Below are positions 1 to 7,419 of a stretch of DNA of 13,131 bases, piece by piece. How positions within the stretch are numbered: position 1 is the first letter of the stretch; each line of letters opens with the position of its first letter. The position numbers were made by a program, and so were the translations under genes. The notes beneath the pieces were generated by a model. That model made no database searches and had not been told where the DNA came from. It saw only the letters and a list, made by a program, of their open reading frames with translations. Origin of the DNA: an uncultured Clostridium sp. (lineage in GTDB: Bacteria > Bacillota > Clostridia > Lachnospirales > Lachnospiraceae); NCBI GenBank assembly GCA_945946715.1, contig CAMEWU010000045.1, forward strand, positions 1 through 13,131, given 5' to 3'.

Positions 1-369
1 AAGGACGGGATGGCTACCATTAATTTTGAACACTTTTCGGTAGATAATCAGTTGATTGATTTATATACTTTTTTGCGGAAGGTAATGGAAAAAAATGAGT
101 ATCAGCCGGAGCTATTGTTCCGATTAATTGCAGCCTATGACAGCAGGATTCCTCTGGAGGAGGCAGATTACATATTTTTATACTACTTGTTATGGTATCC
201 TGAGAAATTCTGGAAGATTTCTAACCAGTATAACAATATGAATAAGGCATGGATACCACCGAAAACCTTTGAAAAACTTCAGACTGTAATACGCCAGGAG
301 GAAGCAAAACAAAGGCTGTTAGAAGAATTTGCCGTAAGGTATCATCTGGATAGAATCAAGGGTGCCTGA
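1..369 (+). CDS. CotS-family spore coat protein, C-terminal part (5' end outside window)
   Basis: The frame is open from base 1 (aag gac ggg) through an internal ATG at position 10 to a TGA at 367-369, so this is the last 122 codons of a longer gene rather than a 119-aa protein. The residues NFEHF, DLYTFLRKVMEKN and the stretch YPEKFWKISNQY followed by KAWIPPKTFEKL resemble the C-terminal part of CotS/YutH-type spore coat proteins, which have an aminoglycoside-phosphotransferase/choline-kinase-like fold. The catalytic half would lie upstream and cannot be judged here. Family members sit in the spore coat; whether they phosphorylate anything is mostly unknown. No terminator follows; a new promoter begins about 28 bases after the stop. 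The family call rests on recognised motif pattern, not on a search. Confidence 0.72.
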   Translation, partial: KDGMATINFEHFSVDNQLIDLYTFLRKVMEKNEYQPELLFRLIAAYDSRIPLEEADYIFLYYLLWYPEKFWKISNQYNNMNKAWIPPKTFEKLQTVIRQEEAKQRLLEEFAVRYHLDRIKGA

Positions 370-396
370 ATTAGGAAAGACCATCCTGTTTCTAAA

Positions 397-425
397 TTTA
401 CAAATAAAAATGAACATGCTATACT
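397..425 (+). promoter_or_regulatory. Housekeeping (sigma-A type) promoter for the PEGA lipoprotein gene
   Basis: TTTACA at 397-402 and TATACT at 420-425 are separated by exactly 17 bases, and TG at 417-418 makes an extended -10. Both hexamers match consensus at 5 of 6 positions. Transcription would start near 432, about 60 bases before the preferred start codon at 493. Confidence 0.75.
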
Positions 426-492
426 GAACGTACGAATTTGTAAATACTATGTAGCAGTATATGTGACACAGAGATTAGGTAAGAGAAAAACT

Positions 493-1866
493 ATGCAAAA
501 AACAGGACAAATGAGAATCGAAAAATGGATATGGATATTTGGGCTGCTGTTTTGCCTGTCTGCCTGTACAAAGCAACCGGCAGAACCGTCTACTACAGAA
601 TATGATCCCTATGCTTACGCAGAGGAGCAGACTGTAGTAATTCAAAGAATTGATTTGGAAGTGGGAACCATGTCTTTTATCGATATAGACGATGGAAAAG
701 GTTACGATTTACTATATAACAGTGGAGTAGATGTCAGAAATAAGTATGGTGAAATCATGTCCGGTTCCATGCTGGAGGCGGGACAGATTGTAGATATTGT
801 TTATAATACAGAAAATCAGAAGCTGTTGGAAATCAGTATTAATCCGGACGCATGGGAGGTTCGGCAGATATCTGGATTTGAATTTGAACGGGCAGAGAAT
901 CAGGCTGAAATTCTGAATCAGAAATATAAATATACCAGTGATCTGGTTATTGTTTCTAACGGTGAAATAATTGGCATGAATGAGGTCTGTAAGGAGGATC
1001 AGATAACTGCAAGAGGATATGGGGGAAAGTTGTGTTCCATAACCGTAGATTTAGGTCATGGCTATGTGAAACTGGAAGATTATGATACCTATATTGGCGG
1101 CATGATTGAAATCGGTTATGATGTAATTGTTCCGGTTACCGAGGATATGTTATTAACGGTACGGGAAGGAGAGTATAAGTTAAAGATTACCAAGGGCGAA
1201 CATAGTGGTTATAAAAACGTGGTAGTGCTTAGGGATGAAGAGTGTACGGTCAGTCTGAAAGAATTACAGATTGCACCGGATCCTATTGGGAGTCTTTTCT
1301 TCGACGTAACTCCTCGAAATGCCAGAATCATGATAGATGGGGAAACCATTGATACCAGTGAGACTGTAGATTTGACCTATGGCAGACATCAAATCCGGGT
1401 AACTGCGGAAGGATATGAAACAAAAGAAGGTTATATTACCGTAAATGCTGCGTATAAGATATTTAGCATTGAGTTAGAGGGTGGTGAAGAAAGTGATTCT
1501 GCCGGCTCTACAACCGGTAATGGAACCACCAGTCCATCTAATAATTCTAGCGGAACAACGGAAAAGAATGGAGATTCCTCGACCCAGGAAGACTCAGATG
1601 GAAGTGCAACTAGCGAGACTCAGACGACGGGAAATACTGTAACTATCGAAAAACCGGTGGGGGCATATTGCTATGTGGATGGTGATTTAAAAGGAACAGT
1701 ACCATGTACATTCGAAAAAACAGTGGGAAGTCATGTGATAACTTTCAGTATGACAGGATGTCTGGTTAAGAGTTATACCATTACCTGTCAGGATAATGGA
1801 AAAGATGATACTTATTCCTTTGATGCACTTCCTACCTATGAATCGGTGTTATTCGAAGAAGAGTAA
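493..1866 (+). CDS. PEGA-domain lipoprotein
   Basis: A secreted, membrane-anchored protein of 457 aa counted from the ATG at 493. A GTG at 463 would add ten residues, and an ATG at 511 would still keep the signal peptide; an AGGT at 477-480 favours 493 only weakly. The N-terminus has a hydrophobic stretch (WIWIFGLLFCLSAC) ending in a lipobox, with the lipidated Cys at residue 25. Residues about 40-260 are beta-rich and not recognised. A PEGA domain covers about 266-330 (TPRNARIMIDGE, then YGRHQIRVTAEGYE). It is followed by a Ser/Thr/Gly/Asn-rich linker of about 50 residues and a second, more divergent PEGA-like domain at about 384-445 (YVDGDLKGTVP, then VGSHVITFSMTG). PEGA domains are beta-sandwich modules usually found on surface proteins; no enzymatic motif is seen. 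The gene stands alone between two promoters. Confidence 0.8.
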   Translation: MQKTGQMRIEKWIWIFGLLFCLSACTKQPAEPSTTEYDPYAYAEEQTVVIQRIDLEVGTMSFIDIDDGKGYDLLYNSGVDVRNKYGEIMSGSMLEAGQIVDIVYNTENQKLLEISINPDAWEVRQISGFEFERAENQAEILNQKYKYTSDLVIVSNGEIIGMNEVCKEDQITARGYGGKLCSITVDLGHGYVKLEDYDTYIGGMIEIGYDVIVPVTEDMLLTVREGEYKLKITKGEHSGYKNVVVLRDEECTVSLKELQIAPDPIGSLFFDVTPRNARIMIDGETIDTSETVDLTYGRHQIRVTAEGYETKEGYITVNAAYKIFSIELEGGEESDSAGSTTGNGTTSPSNNSSGTTEKNGDSSTQEDSDGSATSETQTTGNTVTIEKPVGAYCYVDGDLKGTVPCTFEKTVGSHVITFSMTGCLVKSYTITCQDNGKDDTYSFDALPTYESVLFEEE

Positions 1867-1890
1867 ACGGACAAACGGAAAAAAACCGCC

Positions 1891-1924
1891 TTTTCTTGTA
1901 AAAACAGGAAAATTATGGTACACT
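1891..1924 (+). promoter_or_regulatory. Promoter of the GGDEF-EAL gene with an inverted repeat over its -35 box
   Basis: TTGTAA (1896-1901), a 17-base spacer and TACACT (1919-1924), with TG at 1916-1917 giving an extended -10. Each hexamer matches consensus at 4 of 6 positions. An inverted repeat, TTTTCTTGT (1891-1899) and ACAGGAAAA (1904-1912), one mismatch in nine pairs with a 4-base centre, covers the -35 region and could be an operator. It is not followed by a T-run, so it does not look like a terminator for the upstream gene. Confidence 0.6.
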
Positions 1925-1968
1925 CACATAAATATCAATAAATGGACGGATATATAGGGAGAAAAGTT

Positions 1969-3663
1969 ATGGAATGCACATTATGCAGTGAAGGATTTCA
2001 AAAATTCTTTAATACATTTCAAAAAGATGCTGCCTCATTTGAGGAATTGGCATCTCAGGTTCAGGTAGCATTGTCTTATGTTGCTGATGAGATTCATTTG
2101 GGGAAAGTTACTACGAAATTGAAAGCACCGGCATCTGTATATGAACCTTATGGCAAAGAGGATGAGTTTACTGTGATTTGTTGGGAGCAAGGATTTGAAG
2201 AACAGCCGCAAAAAGAGTTTTTTCTGACCGGAGAGAATGGAGAAGTTACTATATTGTTGTACCCACAAGTGGGATATAGCTGGACAGAGAAAGATCGGGC
2301 AGCAATACACTTTCTTGCCCAGAATTTGTTTATGATATTAGGAAGATCCAGATTAATGAGTTTAATGAAGCGGGCAATGGTGGTTGATAGTATGACCGGT
2401 GTTCCAAATACAGAGGGCTTAATGCAGTTTGGTGGAATGCAGTATGCCAAGGGGAAACTGGCACAACTAAATGGCCTTTTTATAAATGTAAAGAATTTCA
2501 AGTATATTAATCAGACGGTTGGCGCGAGAAAAGGCGACGAGACACTACGCCGTTATTGTAGAAAAATTTGTGATTTTCTTGGAGAAAATGAAATATTTGC
2601 CCGGTTGGGTGGAGATAATTTTGTTGCTTTGGTAAAAAAAGAACATACAGAACTGTTTTTGGAATTTCTTTCTGAAATGCAAATAGAAATTCCAATGGAA
2701 GAGAATAAACAGTTGAGATTTCGTATGCCGGCAAAGGCGGGAATTTATCCGATTCAGGAAGGGGACACTATGAGTCAGGTTATGAATGGGACATCCATTG
2801 CATTTGCAATCGCAAAGAAATCTGTAAATCATGACTATATTTGGTTCCGGCCTCAAATGCTGGAGCAGACCATGCATGATAAGGAAGTATCAGCTGTATT
2901 TAAACAAGCAATTGAGAATCAGGAATTTATCGTATATTATCAACCAAAGGTAACCCTTGCTGATAACCGGTTGTGTGGTTGTGAGGCATTGGTACGTTGG
3001 ATTCGAAAGGGACAGTTGATTCCACCAATGGAATTTATCCCGGTATTAGAGCGAGAAGGCACGGTTTGTGCTTTGGATTTCTATGTGTTGGAAAGAGTAT
3101 GTCAGGATATTCGGAAGTGGTTAGAGAGTGGCATGGAACCGGTATGCGTTTCCGTTAATTTCTCTAAGATTCACCTTCATAATCAGAAGTTGGCAGATGA
3201 TATTCTTTCGGTTATTGATAAATATCAGATTGAACCACGGTTTATCGAGGTTGAATTGACGGAGATGTCCGGCTATGAAGATTTTGAGGCATTGGCAGCT
3301 TTTGTAACATGTATGAAAGCACATGGTGTAAATACATCTATTGATGATTTTGGAACAGGGTACTCTTCATTAAATTTGCTAAAAGATTTAAATGTGGATG
3401 TAATTAAGCTGGATCGTTCTTTCTTGAACCATATTGAACAGCATAGTAAAACAGATGAGATTGTCATAAAGAATATTGTAAATATGGTTAATGAATTAAA
3501 TATGAAGGTGATTGCAGAAGGTGTTGAGACGGCTGAACAGGTAGAGTTTTTGAAAGATGTAAACTGCCGGATGGCACAGGGCTTTTTATTTGATAAACCT
3601 CTTTCTCTGAGTGATTTTGAACAGCGCTTATCCAGCCATCGTGTATACCAAGTCATAAAATAA
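1969..3663 (+). CDS. GGDEF-EAL protein, probable c-di-GMP phosphodiesterase (degenerate GGDEF)
   Basis: A 564-aa protein predicted to hydrolyse cyclic di-GMP. The start is placed at the ATG at 1969 because AGGGAG (1956-1961) lies 7 bases upstream; the in-frame ATG at 1942 has no ribosome binding site. Residues about 1-135 form an unrecognised, possibly GAF-like N-terminal region without membrane segments, so the enzyme is probably cytoplasmic. The GGDEF domain (about 138-280) has GGDNF at 214-218 instead of GGDEF, lacks the metal-binding Asp of the FINVKNF strand, and lacks an RxxD inhibitory site, so it is unlikely to make c-di-GMP and may instead bind a nucleotide and regulate. The EAL domain (about 300-555) keeps EAL at 339-341, SVNFS, ELTE, IDDFGTGYSS with the Asp pair at 459-460, Lys480 in IKLDRSF, Glu517 in AEGVET and Gln537 in AQGF, so the phosphodiesterase site looks intact. 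A single-gene unit ending at a hairpin terminator. Confidence 0.9.
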   Translation: MECTLCSEGFQKFFNTFQKDAASFEELASQVQVALSYVADEIHLGKVTTKLKAPASVYEPYGKEDEFTVICWEQGFEEQPQKEFFLTGENGEVTILLYPQVGYSWTEKDRAAIHFLAQNLFMILGRSRLMSLMKRAMVVDSMTGVPNTEGLMQFGGMQYAKGKLAQLNGLFINVKNFKYINQTVGARKGDETLRRYCRKICDFLGENEIFARLGGDNFVALVKKEHTELFLEFLSEMQIEIPMEENKQLRFRMPAKAGIYPIQEGDTMSQVMNGTSIAFAIAKKSVNHDYIWFRPQMLEQTMHDKEVSAVFKQAIENQEFIVYYQPKVTLADNRLCGCEALVRWIRKGQLIPPMEFIPVLEREGTVCALDFYVLERVCQDIRKWLESGMEPVCVSVNFSKIHLHNQKLADDILSVIDKYQIEPRFIEVELTEMSGYEDFEALAAFVTCMKAHGVNTSIDDFGTGYSSLNLLKDLNVDVIKLDRSFLNHIEQHSKTDEIVIKNIVNMVNELNMKVIAEGVETAEQVEFLKDVNCRMAQGFLFDKPLSLSDFEQRLSSHRVYQVIK

Positions 3664-3686
3664 AGAATAGTACCATTAAAACGAGA

Positions 3687-3738
3687 AAATCCCCCATTCA
3701 TAAGATCTGTAAAGATTGGATGAATGGGGGTGATTTTT
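3687..3738. terminator. Bidirectional intrinsic terminator between convergent genes
   Basis: An 11-bp perfect stem pairs CCCCCATTCAT (3691-3701) with ATGAATGGGGG (3720-3730). It is followed by a T-run on the plus strand (3734-3738) and preceded by an A-run (3687-3689), which reads as a T-run on the minus strand. It can serve both the GGDEF-EAL gene and the minus-strand lipoprotein gene, whose stop codon (3737-3739) overlaps the hairpin's T-run. Confidence 0.88.
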
Positions 3739-4486
3739 ATTCTTCACTAATAGATTCTGTTTCAGTGTCTGTCAGACCATCAGATGCTTCAGTAGAGCCG
3801 GTAGTACCGTCTTCATTTACAAGGGTAGTTGCCAGAATGGCTTTGTCCAATGCAAGAAAATCTGCATCGCTGATATAGTAATACTCATCATTATCCAAGA
3901 TTGTGACGGTGACTGTAGTACCTTCCTGATTGCCGATATTTGGCAAGGCATCATTTAGAATATCAATAATTCCCTGCGCATATTCGGTTTCATATGCATC
4001 CAGTTCATAATCATTGTATTCTCCTGCGGTAACCCGTTGATTCATATCTTCAATATAAGCAACCACATCATCATAGGTAATAACCAGAATATCAATTGGA
4101 TAAATGGTAACCGTTACCTGATAGGTGCCGTCTGCTTTGCTTACATCTGTGATTTCGTAACTGGCATGGCTGTATATGTTTTTTGCCAAATCCACGAATT
4201 GACTTTTAATGGTAGAGCCTTCTATATCATTAATGCCATAAGCAGTCATAAGGGCTTCTGCCAGATAGGTTATGCCGTCATCATAGACTTTTTGGGCCTC
4301 CTCCTGTGTGGCACCGGTTATTTTCATATAGTCTGTAAATTCTGCTTTATAATTTACGTCTAACAGGCTTTTAACATAGGTTTCATAAGTTTTCTTTCCA
4401 TTTCCGAATAAAGAGCAGCCGGTCATGGCACAGACTGTCAAAAGAACAAGAAGTATGGCAGCCAGTTTTTTTGGAGTCGTCTTCAT
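3737..4486 (-). CDS. Small lipoprotein of unknown function (DUF5105-like)
   Basis: A 249-aa secreted lipoprotein. The N-terminus is a basic, hydrophobic signal peptide ending in AMTGC, with the lipidated Cys at residue 24. The mature part begins YETYVKSLLDVNYKAEF and reads as a mixed helical and beta domain to about residue 215, then ends in an acidic Thr/Ser/Glu-rich tail of about 25 residues. The pattern 'YVKSLLDVNY ... TGATQEEAQKVYDDG' resembles families of clostridial lipoproteins of unknown function such as DUF5105; this assignment is tentative. No catalytic or metal-binding motif was found. The start is well supported by GGGAGGT about 9 bases upstream. The gene stands alone, divergent from tatD and convergent with the GGDEF-EAL gene. 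Confidence 0.75.
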   Translation of the reverse strand: MKTTPKKLAAILLVLLTVCAMTGCSLFGNGKKTYETYVKSLLDVNYKAEFTDYMKITGATQEEAQKVYDDGITYLAEALMTAYGINDIEGSTIKSQFVDLAKNIYSHASYEITDVSKADGTYQVTVTIYPIDILVITYDDVVAYIEDMNQRVTAGEYNDYELDAYETEYAQGIIDILNDALPNIGNQEGTTVTVTILDNDEYYYISDADFLALDKAILATTLVNEDGTTGSTEASDGLTDTETESISEE

Positions 4487-4505
4487 TCTAATACCTCCCA
4501 GTAAT

Positions 4506-4533
4506 ATTCTGCATTAGCAGAATCATTATACCA
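4506..4533 (-). promoter_or_regulatory. Extended -10 promoter and adjoining palindrome for the lipoprotein gene
   Basis: On the minus strand a perfect TATAAT (4530-4525) is preceded by TGG (4533-4531), a consensus extended -10; no good -35 box is visible. Directly downstream, over the expected transcription start, is a perfect inverted repeat: ATTCTGC (4506-4512), ATTA, GCAGAAT (4517-4523). Its position suits a repressor site or a 5'-end stem-loop on the mRNA. Confidence 0.6.
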
Positions 4534-4656
4534 TGCTTTATTCATTTTTGCGATAGGAATATTATGAAGTTTTACTTGCATTTACTGAATGATTGAATTA
4601 GCATTAGGTAGGAATGAATTGAGAACAGGAAAGAAAACGAGAAAAGAGGTTTCGCT

Positions 4657-5424
4657 ATGATATTTGATACACATGCACATTATGATGACAAAGCATTTGA
4701 TGAAGACCGGGAGCAGTTGTTAAGCCATATGCAGGAGGCTGGAGTTGGCAGAATCATGAATATTGGTGCTGATATGGAGACCTCCAAGGCCACAGTGGAA
4801 TTAACAAAGCGCTATGATTTTATATATGGTGCCGTGGGAGTTCATCCTAGTGAAGTGGCTGGAATGAAAGAAGAAGATATACAGTTATTGTCTCAATGGG
4901 CAGCATTGGAAAAAATAGCTGCAATTGGTGAAATTGGCTTAGATTATCACTATGATGAGCCAGGGCGTCAGATACAGTTACAATGGTTTGAAGCGCAGAT
5001 AGAGCTTGCCAGAAAGGTTGGTCTTCCTATGATTATTCACAGTCGGGAAGCAGCAAAGGATACTATTGACTGTATGAAGCAGCTAAAAGCCGGAGAAATT
5101 GGTGGAGTAATACACTGTTATTCTTATACCAAAGAGACAGCAAGAGAGTTTTTGGATATGGATTTCTTTTTTGGAATCGGCGGTGTGCTTACATTTCCGA
5201 ACGCAAAGAAATTAAGAGAAGCAGTAGCATATATTCCTATGGACAAAATAGTGCTGGAAACTGACTGTCCATATCTGGCTCCAGTGCCAAATCGCGGAAA
5301 GCGGAATTCGTCTTTGAATCTTTCATATGTAGTTGAAGTATTGGCAGAATTAAAGGGTATATCTAAGGAAGAAATAGAAGCAATTACCTTTGAAAATGGA
5401 AAACGATTGTATCGTATGCAGTAG
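4657..5424 (+). CDS. tatD: TatD family metal-dependent hydrolase (DNase)
   Basis: A 255-aa cytoplasmic enzyme of the amidohydrolase-fold TatD family, metal-dependent nucleases implicated in 3'-5' DNA processing and repair and perhaps in hydrolysis of other substrates. Length is typical. The metal ligands are all visible: His6 and His8 (DTHAHYD), Glu92 (IGEIGLDYHYD), His128 (IIHSREA), His153 (VIHCYSY) and Asp203 (ETDCPYLAP). The start has AGAGG about 8 bases upstream. It is followed after 22 bases by rsmA, and the two probably form an operon. In Bacillus the matching neighbourhood has rnmV (M5 ribonuclease) between the two; that gene is absent here. No strong promoter was recognised in the 170 bases shared with the divergent lipoprotein gene. 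Confidence 0.95.
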   Translation: MIFDTHAHYDDKAFDEDREQLLSHMQEAGVGRIMNIGADMETSKATVELTKRYDFIYGAVGVHPSEVAGMKEEDIQLLSQWAALEKIAAIGEIGLDYHYDEPGRQIQLQWFEAQIELARKVGLPMIIHSREAAKDTIDCMKQLKAGEIGGVIHCYSYTKETAREFLDMDFFFGIGGVLTFPNAKKLREAVAYIPMDKIVLETDCPYLAPVPNRGKRNSSLNLSYVVEVLAELKGISKEEIEAITFENGKRLYRMQ

Positions 5425-5446
5425 TATAGTAGAAATGGAGTTGTGT

Positions 5447-6322
5447 ATGGAGAAACTAAGTAATCCACAGGTTACAATTGAAACGATTAAAAAGCATGGA
5501 TTTGACTTTCAGAAGAAGTTTGGACAAAATTTTTTGATTGATGCCAGAGTATTAGAAAAAATAATGGATGCAGCAGAAATTACAAAGGAAGATTGTGTGC
5601 TGGAAATTGGTCCGGGTATCGGAACTATGACCCAGTATCTCGCTGAACGGGCAAAAAAGGTAATAGCTGTGGAAATTGATTCCAATCTGATACCAATTTT
5701 ACAGGAGACCTTAGCAGACTATGATAATGTGCAGGTTATCAATGAGGATATATTAAAGTTGGATATAGAAACATTGGTAAAAACAGAAAATGGGGGAAAC
5801 CCGATTAAAGTAGTGGCAAATCTGCCTTATTATATTACCACGCCAATTATTATGGGGCTGTTCGAGCAGCATGTGCCGTTGGATAATATTACAGTTATGG
5901 TGCAAAAAGAGGTGGCAGATCGGATGCAGGTTGGTCCGGGAACCAAGGAGTATGGTGCGTTATCCTTGGCAGTTCAATATTATGCCAAGCCATATATTGT
6001 TGCAAATGTTCCTCCAAACTGTTTTATTCCTCGGCCGAATGTGGCATCTGCAGTAATTCGCCTGACACGGTATACGGAACCTCCGGTACAGGTGAGAAAT
6101 GAAAAACTGATGTTTCAATTAATTCGTGCATCCTTTAATCAAAGAAGAAAAACCTTGGTAAATGGAATTGGGAACTCGTCGGAGACACCTTATAGTAAGG
6201 AACAGACGGCAAAAGCGTTAGAAGCAATGGGGTTAAGTATCACTGTTCGGGGAGAAGCATTAACTCTGGAAGAATTTGCCCGTTTGAGTGATGAATTGGA
6301 AGCGCAGAATCCATTTTCGTAG
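5447..6322 (+). CDS. rsmA: 16S rRNA (adenine1518-N6/adenine1519-N6)-dimethyltransferase RsmA
   Basis: RsmA (KsgA) transfers four methyl groups from SAM to two adjacent adenines in the 3' hairpin of 16S rRNA during late 30S assembly; loss gives kasugamycin resistance. The 291-aa protein shows the family-typical KKFGQNFLID (about 23-32), SAM-binding motif I (EIGPGIGTMT, 53-62), the acidic loop AVEID (74-78), and the N6-adenine catalytic motif NLPYYITTP starting at Asn125. The C-terminal helical domain has RASFNQRRKTL. The start is set at the ATG at 5447 because GGAG lies at 5437-5440; in-frame ATGs at 5390 and 5435 lack a ribosome binding site, and the first lies inside tatD. No clear terminator follows. 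Confidence 0.96.
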   Translation: MEKLSNPQVTIETIKKHGFDFQKKFGQNFLIDARVLEKIMDAAEITKEDCVLEIGPGIGTMTQYLAERAKKVIAVEIDSNLIPILQETLADYDNVQVINEDILKLDIETLVKTENGGNPIKVVANLPYYITTPIIMGLFEQHVPLDNITVMVQKEVADRMQVGPGTKEYGALSLAVQYYAKPYIVANVPPNCFIPRPNVASAVIRLTRYTEPPVQVRNEKLMFQLIRASFNQRRKTLVNGIGNSSETPYSKEQTAKALEAMGLSITVRGEALTLEEFARLSDELEAQNPFS

Positions 6323-6401
6323 AGAATTGTCGAGAAAAAATGGGTCTAACTTGTCCCATCTCTTCATAAGATGAAATAGAATGTTGGTTCTATATCATGT
6401 T

Positions 6402-6420
6402 AGAAGGGGTGGGATTTTTG
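6402..6420 (+). promoter_or_regulatory. Ribosome binding site that fixes a TTG start
   Basis: The purine-rich run at 6402-6413, containing AAGGGGTGGG, lies 5-9 bases before the TTG at 6418-6420. The upstream in-frame ATG at 6397 has no such site before it and would place the run inside the coding sequence. The protein then begins with (M)DYRRFISYLY, as I recall for the family. Confidence 0.7.
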
Positions 6421-7419
6421 GATTACAGACGATTTATTTCATATTTATACAGCTATATAGACGGAGAAAAGGGGGTGAATGTAGGTTATATACGCTGTGA
6501 ACAGCGACAGGGAGTTTGTCGTTTTACCATGAATATTCTGGACCGTCAGGGTATAGAGGGAGGTCGGTTTAAGGTATATCTGTATAAGGCAGGTGAGAAT
6601 GAAACACCCGTTGGATATTATCTGGATGAAATAATGCTGCACCGGGGATGCGGAGAATTGCATAAACAGAGCCGGAGTGATAATCTCTGGAATACAGACT
6701 GCCAAATAGAGGATTTTGATGGAGTGATTGCAGTGTATGATAAGGAACATGCATATGCCAGCCAGTGGAGTGAGATACCAATCCGGCCGGAATTGTTCCA
6801 GACCTATCAGGACTGGCAGAAACAGAAGGCTTCGGAAACAGAGAAAATGCCAAAATACATAAAAGAAAGTGATGGACTGAGCCTCCATGTGGCAGAAATA
6901 TCCAGAAAAGCAGAAGAATCAGAGGATGAAACCAGAGTAGAGCCATTAATAGAGGCAAAAGATATTGGCCCTACAGAGGAACAGGTATTGGCTGAAGAGC
7001 TGGGGACCGGTAAACAAAAAGAAGAAGAAAAAGATAATCTGGCAGGGCAGCAAAAGGGAATTTCAAATGCTATTTTGCAATTAATGGAAAACCGTGCGAA
7101 ACTGCCTGATTTCGAGAATCATGAGGTGTATGACTGTGTCCGAATCGAACCAAACGATATTGGGCTGCTGGCAATGGAAAACTGGAGACTGGGAGTAAAT
7201 AGCTTTCTGACCCATGGGTATTATAATTATAAATATTTAATGCTTGGAAAACTTCGTTTTCAGGATGGTGTAGTGAAAGCAGTCTTGGGGGTGCCGGGAA
7301 TCTTTGACAGCAAAGAACAATACATAGCTAAAATCTTTGGATTTGAAGTGTTTGTTCCGGTGAAGCATACCAACGTAAAAACAGGCAATTTTGGTTATTG
7401 GATTGTGGAACTGGTATAA
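6418..7419 (+). CDS. DUF6128 domain-containing protein
   Basis: A 333-aa protein of unknown function counted from the TTG at 6418 (340 aa if the ATG at 6397 were used). It has no signal peptide or membrane segment, so it is probably cytoplasmic. Three parts are visible. First, an N-terminal beta-rich domain (about 1-130; YIRCEQRQGVCRFTMNIL, then RFKVYLYKAG and WSEIPIRPELF). Second, a highly charged Glu/Lys-rich linker (about 135-225). Third, a C-terminal domain (about 235-333; PNDIGLLAMENWRLGVNSF, LTHGYYNYKYLMLGKL, YIAKIFGFEVFVPV) that I recognise as the DUF6128 family common in Lachnospiraceae. No catalytic motif is evident. The last 25 bases overlap the 3' end of the minus-strand acetyltransferase gene. 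It follows rsmA by 95 bases; whether it is co-transcribed is unclear, because no convincing promoter or terminator was seen between them. Confidence 0.75.
   Translation: MDYRRFISYLYSYIDGEKGVNVGYIRCEQRQGVCRFTMNILDRQGIEGGRFKVYLYKAGENETPVGYYLDEIMLHRGCGELHKQSRSDNLWNTDCQIEDFDGVIAVYDKEHAYASQWSEIPIRPELFQTYQDWQKQKASETEKMPKYIKESDGLSLHVAEISRKAEESEDETRVEPLIEAKDIGPTEEQVLAEELGTGKQKEEEKDNLAGQQKGISNAILQLMENRAKLPDFENHEVYDCVRIEPNDIGLLAMENWRLGVNSFLTHGYYNYKYLMLGKLRFQDGVVKAVLGVPGIFDSKEQYIAKIFGFEVFVPVKHTNVKTGNFGYWIVELV

Noticed and set aside
10..369. Complete 119-aa gene starting at the ATG at position 10
   Set aside because: The frame is open to the window edge and the protein resembles the middle-to-end of a CotS-family protein, so the ATG is an internal Met and the gene is cut by the window.
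1501..1640. Ser/Thr-rich DNA in the PEGA gene as a tandem repeat array
   Set aside because: Composition is biased but no repeat unit recurs at a fixed period; it is an ordinary linker.
2035..2877. Several minus-strand open frames opposite the GGDEF-EAL gene
   Set aside because: They are rich in Cys, Phe, Ser and His runs typical of antisense reading and lie opposite strongly conserved domain coding sequence.
4037..4363. A 108-codon plus-strand open frame opposite the small lipoprotein gene
   Set aside because: The minus-strand gene has a signal peptide, lipobox, ribosome binding site and promoter; the plus-strand frame has none.
6333..6362. Hairpin ATGGG ... CCCAT between rsmA and the DUF6128 gene as a terminator
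   Set aside because: On the plus strand no T-run follows. The T-run exists only on the minus strand, where no gene would use it, and the stem is only 5 bp.
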